Below, piece after piece: positions 59,570-64,000 of a stretch of 64,000 nt of DNA. Position numbers and translations under genes: made by a program. Numbering within the stretch: position 1 is the first letter of the stretch; the number at the start of each line of letters is the position of its first letter. The notes beneath the pieces are model-generated. The model searched no databases. It was not told the DNA's origin and worked only from the letters and a program-made list of their open reading frames with translations. The DNA is from Heliocidaris tuberculata (taxonomy: Eukaryota > Echinodermata > Echinoidea > Camarodonta > Echinometridae): assembly GCA_025618425.1 (NCBI GenBank), contig CM046847.1, positions 1,348,134-1,412,133 on the forward strand. The letters run 5' to 3'.

Positions 59570-59817
59570 ACATGTTACAAATAAGAATACAAGATAATGA
59601 TTCATTCATGACGTCTAGCCTCATAAAACGTGTTGCTTATAACATGACAACCCTAATTAAATTGAAAATATTGGCATAATTTACCGGTTTATTTGGTCTG
59701 CTAGTAACCTGCGAATCATCTTCTGAGCTTGATCTATGGCCGGGTGTCAATGATGGTCGACGAGCAATGGCATTAGCTACCTTCTGGAAACCTGTCACCC
59801 ATTCCAGCATCTCAGTA
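50366..59817 (-). CDS. Gene C: PH plus tandem-PDZ adaptor (PLEKHS1-like), 5' partial, 9 exons
   Basis: Joined minus-strand exons 59685-59817, 58216-58468, 56687-57064, 55578-55998, 55254-55355, 52871-53018, 52477-52575, 51588-51728 and 50366-50491 give 1801 nt, 599 residues and a TGA stop. The first exon begins in phase 2 with the closing PH helix (TEMLEWVTGFQKV), so the exons for the rest of the PH domain must lie further upstream. I did not find the expected 233-nt PH exon before the window end. The linker contains an APKVPPKK polyproline motif and a long Asp/Glu run (DEDDDDEEVEDDE). PDZ1 has NALVLVKV and GDVILQVND. PDZ2 has TSWGLE, WVVTE and LVLIIQP, with a short tail ending PSEYA. I found no YxxM in the visible part. 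Confidence 0.86.
50535..50830. repeat. Palindromic AAACCGGAGTTT-type repeat cluster
   Basis: Repeated and inverted GTTTAAGTTAAAC-like and TCTGAACTC phrases span about 300 bp in the last intron of gene C. It is probably a degenerate MITE. Confidence 0.4.
51314..51546 (+). mobile_element. tRNA-derived SINE, copy 1
   Basis: A-box-like TGTGGTCTATTGGCGAAGGC and B-box-like GGTTCGATCTT form a tRNA-like head. It is followed by a body shared with 57383-57602 (AATAATAATTGCAGG, AGGAAGAGCAGTA). It lies in gene C's last intron. Confidence 0.75.
51588..51728 (-). CDS. Gene C exon (PDZ2 core)
   Basis: 141 nt, acceptor TTTCAG, donor GTACGT. It encodes IKSVSGPALDGGITPKTSG and CEWVVTELAHQRIPLMRC. Confidence 0.86.
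52477..52575 (-). CDS. Gene C exon (PDZ1 end, PDZ2 start)
   Basis: 99 nt, acceptor AAATAG, donor GTATGA. It encodes IPFVIRRLPYASIKEL and TSWGLETNKNE. It is one codon longer than its counterparts. Confidence 0.84.
52871..53018 (-). CDS. Gene C exon (PDZ1 core)
   Basis: 148 nt, acceptor GCATAG, donor GTGTGT. It encodes IAGWKKAVSDKLHGKLHVGD, the VILQVND core and helix VNALISSSAKNE. Confidence 0.86.
53985..54655 (+). pseudogene. LINE 3' fragment (CR1/jockey-like)
   Basis: A plus-strand frame ending IRYSGPKLWNVIPDTIKYSA and then SFSRRMKKK is typical of the C-terminus of jockey/CR1-type reverse transcriptase ORFs. It is followed by a 3' UTR and an AATTG-type tandem tail (54640-54658). It is 5'-truncated and lies in gene C. 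Confidence 0.7.
54695..55225. repeat. Nested repeat pair
   Basis: Outer segments carry repeated GTGGA(A/T)TTCCACT and ACTCTTTGAG phrases. They are split by an inner block (about 54735-55010) of AAGGACCGCTATTCATAA repeats that occur in both orientations. Non-coding. Confidence 0.5.
55254..55355 (-). CDS. Gene C exon (PDZ1 N-terminal strands)
   Basis: 102 nt, acceptor ACATAG, donor GTAAGT, phase 2. It encodes NLVYEQSCRSCNVSVAK and NALVLVKV. It is equivalent to exon 7 of genes A and B. Confidence 0.84.
55578..55998 (-). CDS. Gene C exon (charged linker)
   Basis: 421 nt, acceptor GGTCAG, donor GTAAGT, phase 2. It encodes LEKQLGDKKKP, a bipartite basic stretch KIKKRSRPKR, a long Asp/Glu run and RRRPLPQPNQEMDWKDV. 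Confidence 0.82.
56687..57064 (-). CDS. Gene C exon (Pro-rich linker)
   Basis: 378 nt, acceptor AAACAG, donor GTAATT, phase 1 on both sides. It contains YEEQFVDIKPS, KPKPEPKPRT and TAPKVPPKKN (candidate SH3 ligand). Confidence 0.8.
57383..57602 (+). mobile_element. tRNA-derived SINE, copy 2
   Basis: The head GTGGTATATTGGTAAAGG with B-box GGGTTCGATCCTC, a body with AAATGGGTACCTGGCAA, and an (ATT)n tail to about 57695. Same family as 51314-51546. Confidence 0.8.
58216..58468 (-). CDS. Gene C exon (acidic linker)
   Basis: 253 nt, acceptor TCCTAG, donor G|GTACGA, phase 1. It encodes KRPDQDSGIDITSNTPRG and an acidic stretch ending CRRSRMVLNHG. Confidence 0.78.
58650..59479. mobile_element. 830-bp fold-back element with internal tandem repeats
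   Basis: GCAGCAATG at the left and CATTGCTGC at the right, then ACATGAGAGTCTACCCGGGG against CCCCGGGTAGACTCTCATGT. The arms are built from about 115-bp repeats containing CAACCCAGGGTAGATAAC, forward in the left half and inverted in the right half. It sits inside a (TA)n tract. Confidence 0.8.
59480..59566. repeat. (TA)n microsatellite
   Basis: About 40 TA units at the right flank of the fold-back. A matching tract at 58622-58649 is at the left flank. Confidence 0.95.
59685..59817 (-). CDS. Gene C first visible exon (PH C-terminal helix)
   Basis: 133 nt, acceptor TTGTCAG entering in phase 2, donor GTAAAT. It encodes TEMLEWVTGFQKVANAIARR and a Ser-rich tail. It is equivalent to exon 3 of genes A and B. 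Confidence 0.8.
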
Positions 59818-61444
59818 CTGACAAAGAAATCAATAAAATACACGTAAGACGGGAATATTGCATTTTTCAGTTCTTAGATTGCGTACTTCGTCATGTACTT
59901 TAAAGCTCCAACTCGACCAAATTAATATTGTCTCCTATCACATTTCTCAAATGATATAAGGTAGAGCATCTAATCCTCAAAGCATTACTGATCAAGAATT
60001 CGTTACATTTTTTTCTTTACGGGACATTCTGAGATCTTTCAAATTATTTACTTTCAGTATTATATCATGATAAACATGTATAATCAATATAAACATGATT
60101 ATGATCTATTTCACGTTCTAATATACTTTGTATTTTGATCGTTCTTATATTACTAGTACTGTTATAATCGTTAGTTCTGTCAGTACCATCAGTATAATCC
60201 TGTATAATGGATTGTAGTATGATTATAAATTAACCATATGATAGGTTTAATAAGATAATGATTATGATATACATTACACATTTACATAGCGCCTCAAGTA
60301 CAACACTCTTCTGTGCACTAAGACTGTCCTCATGATAGTCTGGGAGGCTGTCCTGAAATAGTCACCCCATTACTTAAGAGATTTGACCCCTTAAAGTTAA
60401 GTAGTCCATCCATATTATTCACAATAAGCTTGTCAGCCTGAAGGAAGCCGCCGGGTTTGGCCCCAGTGTCTCCCAAAGTGCCTCAAGTCGATTTCGACCC
60501 ATCTAACATATGCGCCATACGTAAAAAGGAAGTTGTATGACTATACATTACCCAAATACAAAAACCTGACAAAGTTTTTCCGTCGGGATGAGTTGTCAAT
60601 AGGCCCCTAAAATTTGGGGTAATTTTTACAAGTTAAAGTTAAAAGTTAAAGTTGAGTTCTGGTCATGCGATTACATTGTGAAAGAACCTGTCTCAATGCA
60701 ACTGGGAAATGTTGATCATGTCTACATAAGAATTGGTGTATACTATGAGGTTTTGAAATCTTCAAAATGATAAGTAAATTGACCCAATCTCCCGGAAAAG
60801 CGCAAGCAGTGCACACAAAAATGGGTATATGGGACTGCACACACATGTTGCATGAATGTCCAGCCCGAACACTTTAGCTATTTCTTGTCATATTTCGAAT
60901 ATGAGGGCATTTGAAGAGCAGTCCTTTTCAGGGAACATTTCTATTATGATAATCTTCCAAACTGACATGAAAAGAATGAGAAAGCTCACAAATTATTTTT
61001 TCACCTTTCCCAGAACTCAGCCTTCTCTTAAGACCCATGGACCAAATTTTGTCAGAAGGAAGAGGCAGAGGCGTCGTCGGAACGTCGGACTCGACAATGG
61101 ATAGGGGGCATCTTTTGTCTGGCGGACATTACAAAAATATGAAAACTGACAAAATCTCCCATCACAAGGAGTGCATCGCGCCCCCCCAAAAAAAACCCCA
61201 CCAAAGTGCTCCTAAACCAAGCTTTGCTGCCCCAAATGCCCTTTTTTTTGGGGGGGGGGGGTTACAAAATTCATAACTTAAAAGTGACTTCTTCAATTCA
61301 GGCATAAGTTTTATAGTGCAATTTTGAGTATTGTAACGTTATTTTGGTGCAATTTGGTGTCAAATGATCATTTCAATAATAAGTTAATAAATTGTGAATA
61401 TTGAATTGCTTTCTCATATGTACTCATGATATTGTCAGGATTAT
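59818..61444. other. Probable intron of gene C, no exon recognised
   Basis: AT-rich sequence without a match to the PH exon expected upstream of 59817. Confidence 0.45.
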
Positions 61445-61915
61445 GTATTTGCCATTTTTTCGACATTCGCATCCTTCGTGAATCCGTGCCCCGTGAAAAC
61501 CCATCTTAACATTTTTGAAATTACCGCGGAACTCAAAACGACTCCCGCGAACAATCCCCAACAAATTGCGAACAAATTCCGAACCCCCGCGCATGTTAAG
61601 CGAACTTTTGGGCCCGAATTCACAAAGGAGGTTTGGTTTAAACCATGGTTTAAACCCCCTCCTGGGGTTTTTAAGCGTACATGCGCAGTGAATCCGATCC
61701 AATCATATATTTTCTTTGAGGGCGCACATGGGTAATGTGCGCTTATTTACGCTTATTTTAGTACGCTTAATTACGGAGGTTTAAATCTTACCCATGGTTT
61801 AAACCTCCTTTGTGAATTCGGGCCTTGGAGCCTAAAATACGAATGTTGGACTTTGCCATTTTTTCGACATTTGCATCCTTCGCGAATCGTTCTCGTGCCC
61901 CTTGAAAACCCACCG
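61445..61915. repeat. Older repeat containing a nested MITE
   Basis: The phrase TGCCATTTTTTCGACATT appears at both ends (about 61450 and 61855), and related sequence forms the element at 24898-25309. The block is split by a newer insertion at 61611-61824. Confidence 0.6.
61611..61824. mobile_element. TIR MITE inserted in an older repeat
   Basis: GGCCCGAATTCACAAAGGAG and its inverse CTCCTTTGTGAATTCGGGCC bound 214 bp. TTGG-like bases on both sides suggest a 4-5 bp target duplication. Confidence 0.78.
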
Positions 61916-63896
61916 GTATAGGAATGATTTCAACTAAACGCGAAGATGTTTATATCATTATATGAATTACATTAACACCAATGATTACATTAGCACTACT
62001 GACGACATTAATGTACCAATAACCATATTAACACCAATAACTACATTAACACCAATGACTACGTAAACACCATTGACTACATGTACATCATTGACTACAA
62101 TGACACATAATGACTACATTTTTATGTGCAAAGTGCTCAGAATCATTTGCATCAAACATTTGTATCAAGATGTGATTTGAATCCTGTCATCATCATCATT
62201 GATTCCGTTAAGGACTTAAGGTGACTCTCGTTAGATAGTACTTTACAGATGTATGAATGATAAAATTAAAGTTATCGAATTGTGGACTATACAGACTAAG
62301 CATGTAGAAGAATAAACAGGTATGAGACCAATTTGCAATTAGACCCAAACATGGACCAAGGGAATTAGACTATTAAACGGGTTATATGTATTTATTATGG
62401 ATGAAGTGAAAACTTTGATTGTTGCTACAAATGAATTTAGGACTGTGGACCAGCTATAATATCATGATAATGGCTGCGTTAAGACTTTACTGTCATGATA
62501 ACATATGTACGGAGCCCAATTGACTTTAGACTAAATGGGAATCTTCGAGGGACACAATACATGTACTTTAATTCCCCTTCCCCATGTTTCCTGAAAATTG
62601 CATTTCGGGGGGGGGGGGGGGGGCTTATTTTATATTGAGAAACAATTTTTTTTTTTTCGCTTTCCTTATGAACTTTCGTAGACGCTTAAAGGAGGAGATT
62701 AATTCCTCGTACAGGTGAAAACGATTTGTGAGCTACCTCATTACTTTTGTTCTAATGTAGAGGAATATCATAATAGCATTGATCAATGAAAAGGATTAGT
62801 GTGGAAGTGCTCTCATGTTCCATATAACTTCCAGACATTTTCTTGATATCGCCTGAAATCAGCATCATGCTTAAATAGCAATAACAATAAAGTTGATTTG
62901 GGGGTATAATTTTAGTATGTAAACCTCACACGCACACACACACGCAGAAGACTCTACAGTAAAATAAAGTCCTTGATCATATTCTAACTAAAGTGCAAAT
63001 CTAAATGATAGACTAATAGCAAGTACGTCACAATGAATCAGTGACTCTTGAAAGTCTAAGATATTTTTTTTAAAGGAAACAAAGCAAAATCTTATAGGTA
63101 GTAATCAACAAAAAATGAGTTTAGTGTTAAGTGTATGCATGATACAAATGTTTACGAAATAACACATCACAATTAAAGACAAAGGATTTATCGATGATGT
63201 CAACTGTTATGAAAAATAGGTCAACTAATTCTAAAGCACAAAATGGTTAATGGAATTGGAATGCTCACAAATTGTATTTGATTGAAATAAAAACTTACGA
63301 ATTTGATCGGGAAAACCTTTGGGAGCTATATAAAAAGAAGAAATATTTTTTATTATTGAAATTGGATTTACAAACTTATTCGGGGTAAAAATATTATGTT
63401 TTACTTTACTTTGATTGAGTTCATCTTGTTTGACATCCAAGTCTTCATAAAGTAGTCCAACGTGACAAAAAGTAAATTTGCGTTTTAATTGTTTTTTTAA
63501 GAGGCATTCAGTATAGGTCGATAATTGAGAGGGGAACTGGCCCTAGATTTGGACCACCCAAGGAGGTACTAGGCAAGCACCTCACTATCTTACCAATTGG
63601 CCCCTGACCACAAATGGGCCGGCCCTTTTTCAAGGAAAAAAACCCCGAATGGAACAATAAAAGATACTGTAACACCATGTATCTAAACAGCACAAAAACT
63701 GCAAATCAGCTGTTTATATCTTTTAGAATATCCAAAACAAACGGAACAAAATAACAACAAAGCTAAAAAATGGACTGCCTTGAACAGGAGATATCAAATT
63801 TACAAAATTCAAAGGGTGTGGTTTTTAATGTTTAATAAAGAAGCTCTAGCAATGACATGGAGTGTACTTGTGACTAACTTGTTTAACCCTTTCGAG
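61916..63896. other. Upstream or intron region of gene C, no gene seen
   Basis: Contains TTAACACCAATGACTACA-like short repeats (61970-62110), poly-G near 62610 and a candidate 27-nt microexon at 63299-63325. No PH-domain exon was recognised. Confidence 0.45.
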
Positions 63897-64000
63897 ACAA
63901 CATTGACCACATTTTGTGGTTTGGCTCAATAACCATTTGTGTATTCAGGCGTCCCTGGTACAAGCGTCTGCTTATTGGGATCCCGCCTTCTTCCTTGTAT
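63897..64000. mobile_element. TTAA-flanked MITE, truncated by the window end
   Basis: TTAA (63893-63896) followed by CCCTTTCGAGACAA and CACATTTTGTGGTTTGGCTC matches the left end of the element at 31475-31878. Confidence 0.55.

Noticed and set aside
63508..63640. tRNA-like SINE on the minus strand near the window end
   Set aside because: An A-box-like phrase (ATTGGTAAGATAGTGAGG) is visible, but no credible B box or body matching the other SINE copies was found.

Overview
The window looks like AT-rich nuclear DNA from a marine invertebrate, most likely an echinoderm of the sea-urchin type. The evidence is split genes with GT/AG introns, non-LTR retrotransposon remnants, tRNA-derived SINEs, many terminal-inverted-repeat and fold-back elements, and abundant (AC)n, (TA)n, (TTA)n and poly-G/poly-C tracts. 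The phylum is inferred from the style of the repeats, not from a marker gene.

The genes form one cluster: three tandem paralogues, all on the minus strand. I name them A (1395-13460, 11 exons, 568 residues, complete), B (32737-43074, 11 exons, 819 residues, complete) and C (50366-59817, 9 exons seen, 599 residues, 5' end outside the window). I assembled the models by matching exon lengths, splice phases and protein sequence between copies. Each encodes an N-terminal pleckstrin-homology (PH) domain (only its last helix is seen in C), a long, poorly conserved Pro/Ser/acidic linker, and two PDZ-type domains ending in a short helical tail. The PH domain and first PDZ recall the vertebrate adaptor PLEKHS1. 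The second, degenerate PDZ and tail recall the end of syntenin. Both comparisons are from memory and unverified. The proteins read as membrane-recruited, non-enzymatic scaffolds. Copy B also carries a YxxM motif and a basic Pro-rich SH3-type ligand.

Layout: 1-1394 lies downstream of A. 1395-13460 is gene A; its introns hold two hAT-type MITEs, a fold-back element, duplicated exon-tail/tRNA-like repeats and an antisense LINE remnant. 13461-32736 is intergenic: a triplicated 0.9-1.1 kb segment, an L1/Tx1-like LINE remnant broken by a MITE, several fold-back elements, a TTAA-flanked element, a perfect 40-bp hairpin and tandem repeats that run into the last codons of gene B. 32737-43074 is gene B, with a TIR element that contains a 7SL-like SINE. 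43075-50365 is intergenic, with a possible 5' UTR exon of B. 50366-59817 is gene C, with two SINE copies, a LINE 3' fragment and an 830-bp fold-back. 59818-64000 is intron or upstream sequence of C, with nested MITEs. I saw no rRNA gene, functional tRNA, CRISPR array or bacterial-type operon.
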